A DNA stretch of 64,000 nt from Paracidovorax avenae ATCC 19860 (GCF_000176855.2 NC_015138.1:2666001-2730000); one strand, 5' to 3'; positions 1 to 10,217 are shown, numbered from the stretch's first letter. Made by a program: numbers and translations. The notes: generated by a model not told the origin, from the sequence alone.

Positions 1-588
1 CTGATCACCAGCGACTACGACGAGAACGACAAGCCCTTCCTGACGGGCGAGCGCACGGCCGAAGGCTTCTACAAGACCCGCAAGGGCATCGACCAAGCCA
101 TCAGCCGTGCCGTGGCATACGCCGAGTATGCGGACCTGGTCTGGTGCGAGACCGGCACGCCGGACCTGGAATTCGCCCGCAAGTTCGCCGAGGCCGTGCA
201 CGCCAAGCACCCGGGCAAGCTCCTCGCGTACAACTGCTCTCCGTCGTTCAACTGGAAGAAGAACCTCGACGACGCGACCATCGCCAAGTTCCAGCGCGAA
301 CTGGGCGCCATGGGCTACAAGTACCAGTTCATCACGCTGGCCGGCATCCACAGCATGTGGTTCAACATGTTCGACCTGGCGCAGGACTACGTGAAGCGCG
401 GCATGTCCGCCTACGTGGAAAAGGTGCAGGAGCCCGAATTCGCGGCCCGCGAGCGCGGCTACACCTTCGTGTCGCACCAGCAGGAGGTGGGCACGGGCTA
501 CTTCGACGAGGTGACCACCGTGATCCAGGGCGGAAAGTCCAGCGTGACCGCGCTGACCGGCTCCACCGAGGAAGAGCAGTTCCACTGA
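1..588 (+). CDS. aceA: Isocitrate lyase, C-terminal part
   Basis: The frame is open from the first base, so the gene begins before the window; 195 residues are visible. Isocitrate lyase cleaves isocitrate to glyoxylate and succinate in the glyoxylate shunt, in the cytoplasm. The visible part carries family signatures: [19 protein letters not shown], the segment [15 protein letters not shown], and the C-terminal tail [19 protein letters not shown] typical of the proteobacterial enzyme. The catalytic KKCGH loop lies upstream and cannot be checked. A GC-rich hairpin follows the stop. Identification is firm; completeness of the N-terminal half is unknown. Confidence 0.96.
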   Translation: MITSDYDENDKPFLTGERTAEGFYKTRKGIDQAISRAVAYAEYADLVWCETGTPDLEFARKFAEAVHAKHPGKLLAYNCSPSFNWKKNLDDATIAKFQRELGAMGYKYQFITLAGIHSMWFNMFDLAQDYVKRGMSAYVEKVQEPEFAARERGYTFVSHQQEVGTGYFDEVTTVIQGGKSSVTALTGSTEEEQFH

Positions 589-611
589 CCTGCCCGTTGA
601 CCTGCCGCAGC

Positions 612-632
612 GGCGGGCCCTTGCGGCCCGCC
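612..632. terminator. GC hairpin after aceA
   Basis: Perfect 8-bp inverted repeat GGCGGGCC / GGCCCGCC with a 5-nt loop, 24 bp after the aceA stop. There is no T-run, so it is not a canonical intrinsic terminator. It may protect the aceA mRNA 3' end or help factor-dependent termination. Confidence 0.45.
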
Positions 633-651
633 CGCGGGCACGGGTTAGAAT
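621..651 (+). promoter_or_regulatory. Candidate sigma-70 promoter for the thrS leader
   Basis: TAGAAT at 646-651 is a good -10. The best -35 is TTGCGG at 621-626 with a long 19-bp spacer, so the -35 call is weak. Transcription would begin near 658, about 28 nt before the leader peptide start. Confidence 0.4.
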
Positions 652-685
652 GCCTGCATCAACCACTTGCAAGGGCGAGAAAGGC

Positions 686-736
686 ATGACGGTTATGACA
701 CCGCGAACTACGGAGACCCCCTCCAGCAGCCGCTAG
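686..736 (+). CDS. Threonine-rich leader peptide of thrS
   Basis: A 16-codon reading frame, [16 protein letters not shown], with five Thr codons (ACG, ACA, ACT, ACG, ACC) among its first 11 codons and a TAG stop. It is in a different frame from thrS and too short to appear in ordinary gene calls. Purine-rich sequence (AGGGCGAGAAAGG) precedes the ATG. A complete set of alternative RNA structures ending in an intrinsic terminator follows, and the next gene is threonyl-tRNA synthetase, so the peptide most likely senses charged tRNA-Thr by ribosome stalling. The frame and codons are seen directly; the sensing role is inferred from the classical thr and pheST leader systems. Confidence 0.8.
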   Translation: MTVMTPRTTETPSSSR

Positions 737-815
737 GCTGCATGTTCGCGCCTGCACGTCACTCACTGTTGCCTGCAACCCCGAAAAAGCGCGGACATCG
801 TTCCGCGTTTTTTTT
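702..815 (+). promoter_or_regulatory. Transcription attenuator of thrS
   Basis: Four mutually exclusive segments can be read. Segment 1 CGCGAAC (702-708) lies within the leader peptide at its Thr codons. Segment 2 GTTCGCGC (744-751) pairs with segment 1 over 7 bp. Segment 3 GCGCGGAC (789-796) pairs with segment 2 over 8 bp including one G-U. Segment 4 TCCGCG (802-807) pairs with CGCGGA (790-795) to form the terminator stem, followed by eight T (808-815); the A-tract 784-788 can extend the stem. A ribosome stalled on Thr codons would cover segment 1, free segment 2 for segment 3, and let transcription reach thrS. Confidence 0.82.
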
Positions 816-867
816 CGCCTTCGCTTTTCTCGCGCATCCTCCCCCGTCGAACCCAAGGCTTCAGCAC

Positions 868-2787
<1,920 letters not shown>

Positions 2788-2874
2788 TGCATTGCCGGGT
2801 ACGCCGCAGAGGTCCCGCCGCGCTGCGGCGTATCGCCACATTTTTCGTGGCTTGTTGATTGAAGGAATACAGCC

Positions 2875-3462
2875 ATCGCTACTGAATTTCGTGACCGTCG
2901 CCAGCGCGAGGAGCGCAAGCACCGCCTGAACCGTGAAATCATGGCTCCCGAGGTTCGCCTCTCCGGGCCGGACAACGAGCCGCTCGGGGTGGTCAGCCTC
3001 ATGGAAGCCCTCCGCATGGCGGGCGAGTTGGATGTGGACCTGGTGGAGATTGCCGCTACGGCCAACCCTCCCGTGTGCCGCCTTGTGGACTATGGAAAGT
3101 TCAAGTACCAAGAGCAGAAGCGCGCGGCCGAGGCCAAGGCCAAGCAGACGGTCATCGAAATCAAGGAAGTGAAGTTCCGTCCCGGTACGGACGACGGCGA
3201 CTACAACATCAAGCTGCGCAACATCCGCCGTTTCCTCGCCGAAGGTGACAAGTGCAAGATCACGCTCCGCTTCCGCGGCCGTGAAATCACCCACCAGGAA
3301 ATCGGCCTCGCGCTGCTCAATCGGATCCGCGACGACCTCGGGGACACGATCCTGGTCGAGCAGTTCCCGAAGCTCGAAGGGCGCCAGATGATCATGATGA
3401 TCGCGCCCGGCAAGCGCAAGCCCGCCGCGAAGCCGGTGGCGGAAGGGGCCCAGGCCACCTGA
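2875..3462 (+). CDS. infC: Translation initiation factor IF-3, AUC start
   Basis: IF-3 binds the 30S subunit and checks start-codon and initiator-tRNA pairing. The frame gives the full 195-residue family length only if it begins at ATC 2875 (product (M)[18 protein letters not shown]...), with Shine-Dalgarno GAAGGA at 2861-2866, 8 nt upstream. The first ATG (2941) would remove 22 conserved N-terminal residues. Non-canonical AUU or AUC starts are a known family trait: IF-3 discriminates against them and so represses its own synthesis. The N-terminal domain, basic linker and C-terminal domain ([27 protein letters not shown]) are all present. It lies 87 bp after thrS and before rpmI. Confidence 0.97.
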   Translation: MATEFRDRRQREERKHRLNREIMAPEVRLSGPDNEPLGVVSLMEALRMAGELDVDLVEIAATANPPVCRLVDYGKFKYQEQKRAAEAKAKQTVIEIKEVKFRPGTDDGDYNIKLRNIRRFLAEGDKCKITLRFRGREITHQEIGLALLNRIRDDLGDTILVEQFPKLEGRQMIMMIAPGKRKPAAKPVAEGAQAT

Positions 3463-3482
3463 GTGGCGGGCCAGGAGTGTCT

Positions 3483-3600
3483 CCGGATGCATGCAAGTGC
3501 ATCCGGGCATGGCATGGGTTTCGTACCCTGCCGCGGCCGTCCATGGCGGCCGCAAAAGAAGTGGCTCGGGGCCTGCAAGTTTGCGGATGGGTCTGCAAAC
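3483..3600 (+). promoter_or_regulatory. Structured leader between infC and rpmI
   Basis: The 170-nt gap holds three hairpins: CCGGATGCA / TGCATCCGG (3483-3506, 9 bp), GCGGCCG / CGGCCGC (3533-3553, 7 bp) and GTTTGC / GCAAAC (3579-3600, 6 bp). In enterobacteria ribosomal protein L20 represses rpmI-rplT by binding structured RNA here, so an autoregulatory element is plausible. No match to a specific L20-binding consensus was established. Confidence 0.4.
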
Positions 3601-3632
3601 GCCTCGCGAGCACGACAAAAAGGAGCATTGAA

Positions 3633-3836
3633 ATGCCCAAAATGAAGACCAAGAGCAGCGCGAAAAAGCGTTTCCGCGTTCGTCCCGGTGGCACCGTCAA
3701 GCGCGGTCAAGCCTTCAAGCGTCACATCCTGACCAAGAAGACCACCAAGAACAAACGCCATCTGCGTGGTGCGGTTACTGTGCACGAGACCAACATGGGC
3801 TCGATTTCACAGATGCTGCCCGGCATGGGCGTTTAA
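3633..3836 (+). CDS. rpmI: 50S ribosomal protein L35
   Basis: 67 residues, starting [17 protein letters not shown], the typical L35 N terminus, with the conserved [18 protein letters not shown] block. The strongly basic composition fits a small rRNA-binding protein of the large subunit. The ATG at 3633 has AAGGAGC 7 nt upstream; the longer in-frame extension lies in the structured leader and has no L35 similarity. rplT follows 26 bp downstream, the standard order. Confidence 0.98.
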   Translation: MPKMKTKSSAKKRFRVRPGGTVKRGQAFKRHILTKKTTKNKRHLRGAVTVHETNMGSISQMLPGMGV

Positions 3837-3862
3837 TTTACTGACGAACAAGGAGTACACAC

Positions 3863-4225
3863 ATGCCTCGCGTCAAACGTGGTGTAACGGCACGCGCCCG
3901 TCACAAGAAAGTCCTGGCCCTCTCCAAGGGTTTCCGCGGCCGCCGCGGCAACGTCTTCCGCATCGCCAAGCAGGCGGTGATGAAGGCAGGCCAATACGCC
4001 TACCGTGACCGCCGTACCAAGAAGCGCGTGTTCCGCCAACTGTGGATCGCCCGTATCAATGCCGCTTCCCGCGAACTGGGCCTGACCTACAGCCAGTTCA
4101 CGAACGGCCTGAAGAAGGCTGCCATCGAGATCGACCGCAAGATGCTGGCCGACCTCGCGGTGCACGACAAGGCTGCCTTCGGCAGCATCGTGGAACAAGT
4201 CAAGGTCAAGCTGGCCGCCGCTTGA
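3863..4225 (+). CDS. rplT: 50S ribosomal protein L20
   Basis: 120 residues beginning [18 protein letters not shown], with [20 protein letters not shown] and [20 protein letters not shown], full-length L20. It assembles early on 23S rRNA and in other bacteria represses its own operon by binding the leader RNA. Shine-Dalgarno AAGGAG is 7 nt upstream of the ATG. Two hairpins follow before pheS. Confidence 0.98.
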   Translation: MPRVKRGVTARARHKKVLALSKGFRGRRGNVFRIAKQAVMKAGQYAYRDRRTKKRVFRQLWIARINAASRELGLTYSQFTNGLKKAAIEIDRKMLADLAVHDKAAFGSIVEQVKVKLAAA

Positions 4226-4235
4226 TCTCACGATC

Positions 4236-4262
4236 GGCAGCTATCCTCTCCGGGTAGCTGCC
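4236..4262 (+). terminator. Hairpin after rplT
   Basis: Perfect 8-bp stem GGCAGCTA / TAGCTGCC with an 11-nt loop, 10 bp after the rplT stop. No T-run follows, so it may act with the second hairpin rather than alone. Confidence 0.4.
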
Positions 4263-4276
4263 TGCGCAACAACAGC

Positions 4277-4315
4277 AAGGGCTAGGGCTTGAAAAGGCGC
4301 TAGCCCTTGTTTATT
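4277..4315 (+). terminator. Terminator-like hairpin before pheS
   Basis: Nine-base stem AAGGGCTAG / CTAGCCCTT (4277-4285 with 4300-4308) followed by the T-rich tract GTTTATTT. It sits 25 bp before the pheS ATG, so it may end the infC-rpmI-rplT transcript partly or act as an attenuator of pheST. No Phe-rich leader peptide comparable to enterobacterial pheM was found here. Confidence 0.55.
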
Positions 4316-4339
4316 TCTCCAAGACGACAAAGAGTTGGT

Positions 4340-5392
4340 ATGAACGAGCTGGATTCCCTGGTAGATGCCGCCCGCAGGATGTTCGCGGACGCGGCCACGC
4401 CCACCGACCTGGAAAATGCCAAGGCCCAGTTCCTGGGCAAGGCCGGGCGTGTGACCGAACTCCTCAAGGGCCTGGCCCAGCTGCCTGTCGAGGAGAAGAA
4501 GTCCCGGGGAGCCGCGGTGAACGTGGCCAAGCAGGCCATCGAGCAGGCCCTGAACGAGCGCCGCCAGGCCCTGGCCGACGCCGAGCTGCAGGCGCAGCTG
4601 CAGGCCGAGGCGCTCGACGTGACGCTGCCCGGACGCCAGCGGGGGCAGGGCGGCCTGCATCCCGTCTCGCTCACCCTGGAGCGCATCGAGGGCATCTTCG
4701 GATCCATGGGTTTCGACGTGGCGGACGGCCCGGAAATCGAATCCGACTGGTTCAACTTCACGGCATTGAACACGCCGGAGGACCATCCCGCGCGGTCGAT
4801 GCACGACACCTTCTATGTGGAGGGCGGCACGGCGTCCGCCCCGCTGCTGCTGCGCACGCACACCAGCCCGATGCAGATCCGCCATGCCGTCCAGCATGTG
4901 AAGAAGCACCGCGCGCTGCTGGACGCCGGCCAGCCCATGCCCGAGATCCGCGTGATCGCCCCGGGCCGCACCTACCGGGTGGACAGCGATGCCACGCATT
5001 CGCCGATGTTCCACCAGTGCGAAGGGCTCTGGATCGGCGAGAACGTCAGCTTCAAGGACCTGAAGGTCGTGTTCACCGCCTTCTGCCGCACCTTCTTCGA
5101 AAGTGACGACCTGGTGCTGCGGTTCCGCCCGAGCTTCTTCCCGTTCACCGAACCGAGCGCCGAAATCGACATCCAGTTCCAGGATGGTCCGCTGGCAGGC
5201 CGCTGGCTGGAAGTGGCGGGCTCCGGGCAGGTGCATCCCAACGTGGTGCGCAACATGGGGCTCGATCCCGAGAAGTACATCGGTTTCGCATTCGGCATGG
5301 GCCCAGACCGCCTGACCATGCTGCGCTACGGCGTCAACGACCTGCGCCTGTTCTTCGACGGCGACATCCGCTTCCTCTCGCAGTTCCAGTAA
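4340..5392 (+). CDS. pheS: Phenylalanyl-tRNA synthetase alpha subunit
   Basis: 350 residues. The alpha subunit forms the catalytic part of the alpha2-beta2 enzyme that charges tRNA-Phe. N-terminal coiled-coil, then the class II core: [10 protein letters not shown], the motif 2 region ([20 protein letters not shown]), [13 protein letters not shown], and motif 3 [17 protein letters not shown]. The ATG at 4340 gives the usual MNELDSLV start with AAAGAG upstream; an in-frame ATG 33 bases earlier lies inside the terminator-like hairpin. pheT follows after 73 bp. Confidence 0.98.
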   Translation: MNELDSLVDAARRMFADAATPTDLENAKAQFLGKAGRVTELLKGLAQLPVEEKKSRGAAVNVAKQAIEQALNERRQALADAELQAQLQAEALDVTLPGRQRGQGGLHPVSLTLERIEGIFGSMGFDVADGPEIESDWFNFTALNTPEDHPARSMHDTFYVEGGTASAPLLLRTHTSPMQIRHAVQHVKKHRALLDAGQPMPEIRVIAPGRTYRVDSDATHSPMFHQCEGLWIGENVSFKDLKVVFTAFCRTFFESDDLVLRFRPSFFPFTEPSAEIDIQFQDGPLAGRWLEVAGSGQVHPNVVRNMGLDPEKYIGFAFGMGPDRLTMLRYGVNDLRLFFDGDIRFLSQFQ

Positions 5393-5465
5393 GCGCTGAA
5401 CCCCTTTTCGACTTCGCCGCGCGGGCCCGGCCCCTGCGGCGCCGGCCGCTCCTTTTGAACCGACT

Positions 5466-7904
5466 ATGCAATTTCCTGAATCCTGGCTGCGCGAATTCTG
5501 CAACCCGCCCCTGTCCACGGCAGAGCTGGCCGAAACCCTCACCATGGCGGGCCTGGAGGTGGAGGACCTGTCCCCCGTCGCGCCCCCGTTTCACGGGGTG
5601 GTGGTGGGCGAGATCAAGGAAGCGGTGCAGCATCCCAATGCCGACCGGCTGCGGGTGTGCCAGGTCGATGTCGGCCAGCCCACTCTGCTGAACATCGTCT
5701 GCGGTGCGTCCAACGCCCGCGTGGGCATCAAGGTGCCCTGCGCCACGGTAGGGGCTGAACTGCCTCCGGGCGAGGACGGCAAGCCTTTCGCCATCAAGGT
5801 GGGCAAGCTCCGCGGCGTGGAGAGCCAGGGCATGCTCTGCTCCGCGCGCGAACTCAAGCTCTCGGAAGACCATGAGGGCCTGCTCGAGCTGCCGGCGGAT
5901 GCGCCGGTGGGGCAGGACATCCGCCAGTACCTCACCCTCGACGACACGCTGTTCACGCTCAAGCTCACGCCCAACCTGGCCCACGCCCTGAGCGTGTACG
6001 GCATCGCGCGCGAAGTTTCAGCGTTGACGGGCGCACCGCTGCGCGAGCCCGTGTTCGCCGCGGCTCCGGTGGGCAGCGCCGACGTGCTGCCCGTCAAGAT
6101 CAGTGCACCGGACCTGTGCGGACGTTTCTCCGGCCGCGTGGTGCGCCACATCAACGCGAAAGCGTCCACGCCCCGCTGGATGCTGGACCGACTCGCGCGC
6201 TGCGGCCAGCGCAGCGTATCGCCGCTGGTGGACATCTCCAACTATGTGATGTTCGAGCTGGGCCGGCCTTCGCACATCTTCGACCTGGAGAAGATCCATG
6301 GCGGGCTGGACGTGCGCTGGGGCCGCGAAGGCGAGTCACTGAAGCTGCTCAATGGCGCCACGGTCGATGTCGATGGCCAGGTCGGCGTGATCTCCGACGA
6401 ACGGCAGGTGGAGTCGCTGGCTGGCATCATGGGCGGGGACGCCACCGCGGTGTCCGACGATACGCGCCACATCTACATCGAGGCGGCCTTCTGGTGGCCC
6501 AAGGCGGTGGCAGGCCGGTCGCGCCGCTTCAACTTCTCCACTGATGCGGGCCATCGCTTCGAACGCGGCGTGGACCCGCGGTTGACGGTGGAGCACATCG
6601 AGCGCATCACGCAACTGGTGCTTGAGATCTGCGGCACGCCCGAGACGGTCTGCGGCCCGATCGATGACCAGGCACCGAACCTGCCGCAAGCCCGGCCGGT
6701 GACGCTGCGGGTCGAGCGTGCGGCCAAGGTGATCGGCATGCCGCTCACGCTGGCGCAGTGCGCCGATGCCCTGCGCAAGCTCGGGTTGCATCCGCAAGAG
6801 GGTGAAGGGCGCCTCACGGTCACGCCGCCGTCCTATCGTTTCGACATCGCGATCGAGGAGGACCTGATCGAGGAAGTGGTGCGCATCGTAGGCTATGGCC
6901 AACTGCCCGAGACGCCTCCGCTCGCCCCGATCACTCCCAAGCTGCGGCGTGAAGACCGGCGCAGCGCATTCGCGGTGCGGCGGGAGCTGGCTGCCCTCGG
7001 CTACCAGGAAACCATCAATTTCAGCTTCGTGGAAGAGCAGTGGGAGCGTGACCTCGCGGGCAATGCAGAACCCATTCGCCTGCTCAATCCCATCGCCAGC
7101 CAGATGAGCGTCATGCGCTCGTCGCTGCTGGGATCGCTGCTGCAGGTACTGAAGTTCAACCTCGACCGCAAGGCACCCCGGGTGCGCGTGTTCGAACTGG
7201 GCCGCGTGTTCCTGCGCGATGCGGGCGTGGCCAGCTCCGACACCACGGTCGAAGGTTTCCACCAGCCCATGCGTGTCGCGGGCGCGGCCTACGGAGCAGG
7301 GGATGTGCTGCAGTGGAGCCGCAAGGACGATGCCGTGGACTTCTTCGACGTGAAGGGTGACGTGGAAGCGCTGCTCGCTCCACGCAAGGCCGTGTTCGAG
7401 CCCGCCGAGCATCCGGCGTTGCACCCCGGACGTTGCGCGCGCGTGCTGCTGGAAGGGCGCAGCATCGGCTTCATTGGCGAGCTGCACCCCAAGTGGCGCC
7501 AGCAATGGGATTTCGCGCAGGCTCCGGTGCTGTTCGAACTCGAGCTGGATGCGGTGCTGGCGCGAGATGTCCCGCGGTTCGCCGCGGTGGGCAAGCAGCA
7601 GGCCGTGGAACGTGACATCGCCATCGTCGTGTCCGAGCAGACGACCCATGCGGACGTGATGCGCGTAGTCGGCAGCGCGCTGCCCGCGACGCGCCTGCGC
7701 TCGGCGGTGCTCTTCGACGTGTTCCGGCCCAAGCGCGGCAAGGATGGCGAGCCCGTGGCCGGCTTTGCCCCCGGAGAGAAAAGCTTCGCGGTGCGACTGG
7801 CCCTGGGCGACGGCGTGACGGCGCTCACCGACGCGGAGATCGACGAATCGCTGCAGGCGGTGTTGCAGAAGCTGGAGCAGCAACTGGGGGCGCGACTGCG
7901 GTGA
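5466..7904 (+). CDS. pheT: Phenylalanyl-tRNA synthetase beta subunit
   Basis: 812 residues, typical length. Begins [17 protein letters not shown]. Domain order: N-terminal tRNA-binding OB domain ([15 protein letters not shown]), B3/B4 editing domain, B5 domain, core-like domain, and the C-terminal ferredoxin-fold anticodon-binding domain ([17 protein letters not shown]). Pairs with pheS. Its stop overlaps the ihfA start by 4 bp (ATGA), suggesting translational coupling, the order seen across proteobacteria. Confidence 0.98.
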   Translation: MQFPESWLREFCNPPLSTAELAETLTMAGLEVEDLSPVAPPFHGVVVGEIKEAVQHPNADRLRVCQVDVGQPTLLNIVCGASNARVGIKVPCATVGAELPPGEDGKPFAIKVGKLRGVESQGMLCSARELKLSEDHEGLLELPADAPVGQDIRQYLTLDDTLFTLKLTPNLAHALSVYGIAREVSALTGAPLREPVFAAAPVGSADVLPVKISAPDLCGRFSGRVVRHINAKASTPRWMLDRLARCGQRSVSPLVDISNYVMFELGRPSHIFDLEKIHGGLDVRWGREGESLKLLNGATVDVDGQVGVISDERQVESLAGIMGGDATAVSDDTRHIYIEAAFWWPKAVAGRSRRFNFSTDAGHRFERGVDPRLTVEHIERITQLVLEICGTPETVCGPIDDQAPNLPQARPVTLRVERAAKVIGMPLTLAQCADALRKLGLHPQEGEGRLTVTPPSYRFDIAIEEDLIEEVVRIVGYGQLPETPPLAPITPKLRREDRRSAFAVRRELAALGYQETINFSFVEEQWERDLAGNAEPIRLLNPIASQMSVMRSSLLGSLLQVLKFNLDRKAPRVRVFELGRVFLRDAGVASSDTTVEGFHQPMRVAGAAYGAGDVLQWSRKDDAVDFFDVKGDVEALLAPRKAVFEPAEHPALHPGRCARVLLEGRSIGFIGELHPKWRQQWDFAQAPVLFELELDAVLARDVPRFAAVGKQQAVERDIAIVVSEQTTHADVMRVVGSALPATRLRSAVLFDVFRPKRGKDGEPVAGFAPGEKSFAVRLALGDGVTALTDAEIDESLQAVLQKLEQQLGARLR

Positions 7905-8269
7905 TGACTTTGACCAACACTTCCAAGGGCTCGGACATGATGGAACTGGCCGTGGAGAGCCTGGAGACGCCTGCGCTGACCAAGGCGCAGCTCGCTGAAC
8001 TGCTGTTCGACCAGATCGGCCTGAACAAGCGCGAGTCCAAGGACATGATCGATGCGTTCTTCGACCTGATCGCGCAGCGCCTGGTGGACGGCCAGGACGT
8101 GAAGATTTCCGGGTTCGGGAATTTCCAGATACGCACCAAGGCACCGCGCCCGGGGCGTAACCCGCGTACGGGGGAAGCCATTCCGATCCAGGCGCGCCGG
8201 GTAGTCACCTTCCATGCCAGCACCAAGCTGAAGGAGCAGATCCAGGGCGGCGGGTCGTCCGCCGCCTGA
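7901..8269 (+). CDS. ihfA: Integration host factor alpha subunit
   Basis: 122 residues from the ATG overlapping the pheT stop; an internal start at 7937-7942 would give a protein nearer the usual 100 residues. IHF alpha-beta bends DNA sharply and serves recombination, phage integration and sigma-54 promoters. The HU/IHF fold is clear: [47 protein letters not shown]. The Pro of the RPGRNP arm that intercalates into DNA is present. Part of the pheST-ihfA unit. Confidence 0.96.
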   Translation: MMTLTNTSKGSDMMELAVESLETPALTKAQLAELLFDQIGLNKRESKDMIDAFFDLIAQRLVDGQDVKISGFGNFQIRTKAPRPGRNPRTGEAIPIQARRVVTFHASTKLKEQIQGGGSSAA

Positions 8270-8375
8270 CGAGGGTGGGGCGCGTACACCGGCTGTCACT
8301 TGACTGAGCCGCTGGCGCGTTCCCCGGCCCTGCAGTACCCTTCCCGCCGTCCGCCTTCACCCTTTGCGCACTTCC

Positions 8376-8768
8376 ATGGGCACGCCGCTTCCTTCCATTC
8401 CCGCGAAAAGGTACTTCACCATTGGCGAAGTCGCCGAGCTGTGCGGAGTCAAGCCCCATGTGCTGCGGTACTGGGAGCAGGAGTTCACGCAGCTGCGCCC
8501 CATGAAGCGCAGGGGAAACCGCAGGTACTACCAGCATCACGAGGTGCTGATGATCCGGCGCATCCGGGAGTTGCTGTATGACCAGGGTTTCACGATCAGT
8601 GGCGCGCGCAACCGCCTGCAGGAGGTGGACAGCCATGGAGAGGGTGACGATGGTGAAGCGTCCGTGGCGACGGGCGGTGCAGGCGCTGACGCTGAGCGCG
8701 GCGGCCTGTCCCTGGAAGGGATGCGGAAAGAATTATTGGAAATTCGTGCACTTTTGTCCGGCCACTGA
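8376..8768 (+). CDS. MerR-family transcriptional regulator
   Basis: 130 residues. The N-terminal winged helix-turn-helix (about 10-80) contains YFTIGEVAELCGVKPHVLRYWEQEF and RRYYQHHEVLMIRRIRELLYDQG, diagnostic of the MerR family. The tail is short, Gly/Ala-rich and ends in a short helix; no cysteine cluster for metal binding is visible, so the signal is unknown. The ATG at 8376 is chosen over an upstream TTG. It lies 106 bp after ihfA, an association common in beta-proteobacteria, and just before tRNA-Pro. Confidence 0.88.
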   Translation: MGTPLPSIPAKRYFTIGEVAELCGVKPHVLRYWEQEFTQLRPMKRRGNRRYYQHHEVLMIRRIRELLYDQGFTISGARNRLQEVDSHGEGDDGEASVATGGAGADAERGGLSLEGMRKELLEIRALLSGH

Positions 8769-8785
8769 TTTTTTGCCTATATAAT
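8754..8785 (+). promoter_or_regulatory. Promoter of tRNA-Pro
   Basis: TATATAAT at 8778-8785 supplies a consensus -10 (TATAAT, 8780-8785) 11 bp before the tRNA. The -35 is probably TTGTCC (8754-8759), 18 bp from TATATA or 20 bp from TATAAT. It overlaps the end of the preceding coding sequence. Confidence 0.65.
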
Positions 8786-8796
8786 CTAAGTCTTGT

Positions 8797-8873
8797 CGGC
8801 GTGTAGCGCAGCCTGGTAGCGCACTTGCATGGGGTGCAAGGGGTCGCGAGTTCGAATCCCGCCACGCCGACCA
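8797..8873 (+). tRNA. tRNA-Pro (anticodon GGG)
   Basis: 77 nt folding as a cloverleaf: acceptor stem CGGCGTG / CACGCCG, anticodon stem CTTGC / GCAAG with loop ATGGGGT (anticodon GGG, reading CCC and CCU), T-loop GTTCGAATC, discriminator A and encoded CCA. No integrase or attachment-site repeat was seen beside it. Confidence 0.97.
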
Positions 8874-8883
8874 TTGATGTGAG

Positions 8884-8920
8884 AGGCCCAGCTTTGAAAG
8901 AAGCTGGGCCTTTTTTCTTT
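8884..8920 (+). terminator. Intrinsic terminator after tRNA-Pro
   Basis: Eleven-base stem AGGCCCAGCTT / AAGCTGGGCCT (8884-8894 with 8901-8911), 6-nt loop, then a T-rich run. It begins 10 bp after the tRNA. Confidence 0.92.
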
Positions 8921-8989
8921 TCCGGGGCCCGTGCTCCAGACTTCGCTTCAGGGCGGCTGGCGCTGTCCGGCGCTGCGTCCGTCCGCAAT

Positions 8990-9022
8990 CAAAAAAAGGC
9001 CCGGTGCAACGCACCGGGCCTT
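8990..9022 (-). terminator. Intrinsic terminator of the DUF3309 gene
   Basis: Twelve-base stem AAGGCCCGGTGC / GCACCGGGCCTT (8996-9007 with 9011-9022), 3-nt loop. On the minus strand it is followed by at least seven T (plus-strand A-run 8991-8997), 38 bp past the stop of the leftward gene. Confidence 0.88.
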
Positions 9023-9059
9023 GTCGCTTTCGGCCTCATGCATAGGCCCCGGGCTACTG

Positions 9060-9218
9060 TCAGATGCGTCCCATCAGCAGCAGGATGAGCAGAATCACCA
9101 CGACCAGGCCCACGCCGCCGCTGGGCCCATAGCCCCAGGAGCGGCTGTGCCCCCAGGTCGGGAGCACACCGATCAGGATGAGGATCAGGATGATGAGCAG
9201 GATGAGGGAGATCGACAT
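9060..9218 (-). CDS. DUF3309-type small membrane protein
   Basis: 52 residues, almost entirely two hydrophobic segments (MSISLILLIILILILIGVLP and VGLVVVILLILLLMG) joined by the conserved turn TWGHSRSWGYGPSGG. This matches the DUF3309 family of tiny proteobacterial membrane proteins; function unknown. The longer frame upstream has no such similarity; the ATG at 9218 is preceded by GGAAGGG. Own terminator downstream; transcribed away from the PIP-box gene. Confidence 0.85.
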   Translation of the reverse strand: MSISLILLIILILILIGVLPTWGHSRSWGYGPSGGVGLVVVILLILLLMGRI

Positions 9219-9350
9219 GGTGTTGCCCTTCCGTGTGTTGTGGAGAGATGGTGTGAGGCATTGTTGAAGGGGGCACGGGAGCGGGCGGCAGGCCGGAAGC
9301 GCTCGCGGGCGTAGGAGGGAATCGACGCAACTGGCGCAGGTGCTTGCTGT

Positions 9351-9375
9351 TTCGCGTGCCTGGGAGCAGCTTCGC
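9351..9375 (+). promoter_or_regulatory. Perfect PIP box
   Basis: TTCGC (9351-9355), exactly 15 nt, TTCGC (9371-9375). This is the plant-inducible-promoter consensus bound by HrpX/HrpB-type AraC regulators of type III secretion genes in Xanthomonas, Ralstonia and Acidovorax. It lies 71 bp before the ATG at 9447. Confidence 0.85.
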
Positions 9376-9407
9376 GGTGGCCGCGCGCGGATATGCCGGT
9401 CCCCGCA

Positions 9408-9413
9408 CACACT
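9408..9413 (+). promoter_or_regulatory. -10 element of the PIP promoter
   Basis: CACACT matches the YANNNT -10 motif and starts 32 nt after the PIP box, within the spacing usual for functional PIP promoters. A start site near 9420 is implied, which rules out the in-frame ATG at 9393. Confidence 0.6.
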
Positions 9414-9446
9414 GGTGCCCAACCCAGACTCATTACCCTCGATTCC

Positions 9447-10217
9447 ATGAACGCACGCACCGGCGCTCTTTCGTCACCGTTGTCAGCCCTGCGCCCCCCG
9501 TTGTCCCAGGCGGCGGATGCCGCATCGCCGCAGTCGCGGCCGGAATCGCGCAAGGGGCCGGAAACTCCGGTGGGTTTGACGGCTCGCAAGCGCACGGCAT
9601 CCAGCGCCGGACTCGATGCATTGCCACCGCGCAGCCAGTTGCGCGCAAGTCCTTCAGGCGTGGGTGGCAGTTCGCCGCTCAAGCGACAGCGCACATCAGA
9701 CAACCCGGCAGACACGCCGGCAGTGGCCATGCACCCTGATGGGGAGAAAGCTCCCGGCAGCGGAGCGGCCCTATCGTCGGGACAAGGTCGCCCCGCAACG
9801 GCGCCAACGCTGCATGGTTCGGCTGGCGAGACGCTGCAAATCCTCAAGCCGTCCGGCAGCGAATTCCATGGGCATACAGGCACGGACATGCCACCCGAGG
9901 TGGACAATGGACCGCCGCATGCCGGCGGGCCGGAGTTCACCATGCCGCACTTCGCGCCGAAGCCGTCCCAACCGCATTTCGGCCAGGGGGACAATGACCC
10001 GGAAGACGGCGAAGATGGACCTCACCGTGCTGACGGCTCCACGCGCAAGGCCATCACGGCGCAGGAGCAGCAGATGGCGAACCAGAATGCGCTCACTGAA
10101 GCCTCCGTGCGTGCACAGATGCAGGCTGCGCTCAACGAATTCACGATGAAGAGCATGGAAGCCCTGGCCAAAGCGATCAAGTCGATGGCCAAGGCTGTGG
10201 CCGATCTGGTCAGCTGA
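9447..10217 (+). CDS. Candidate type III secreted protein
   Basis: 256 residues, unknown function. It sits behind a perfect PIP box with a matching -10 motif. The N terminus (MNARTGALSSPLSALRPPLS) is rich in Ser, Ala and Pro and lacks a Sec signal or acidic residues, as in type III secretion signals. Residues to about 200 look disordered (Pro/Ser/Gly/His-rich) with small basic clusters (ARKRT, KRQRT). The last 45 residues form one amphipathic helix (QMQAALNEFTMKSMEALAKA, then IKSMAKAVADLVS), reminiscent of the C-terminal helix of T3SS needle subunits. Secretion is inferred; it could be an effector, a pilus-related protein or a helper. Confidence 0.65.
   Translation: MNARTGALSSPLSALRPPLSQAADAASPQSRPESRKGPETPVGLTARKRTASSAGLDALPPRSQLRASPSGVGGSSPLKRQRTSDNPADTPAVAMHPDGEKAPGSGAALSSGQGRPATAPTLHGSAGETLQILKPSGSEFHGHTGTDMPPEVDNGPPHAGGPEFTMPHFAPKPSQPHFGQGDNDPEDGEDGPHRADGSTRKAITAQEQQMANQNALTEASVRAQMQAALNEFTMKSMEALAKAIKSMAKAVADLVS

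Noticed and set aside
4226..4339. Phe-rich leader peptide for pheST
   Set aside because: No start codon with a Phe-rich short frame exists between rplT and pheS.
8797..9059. tRNA-Pro as an integration site
   Set aside because: No integrase, no repeat of the tRNA 3' end nearby, and ordinary genes follow.
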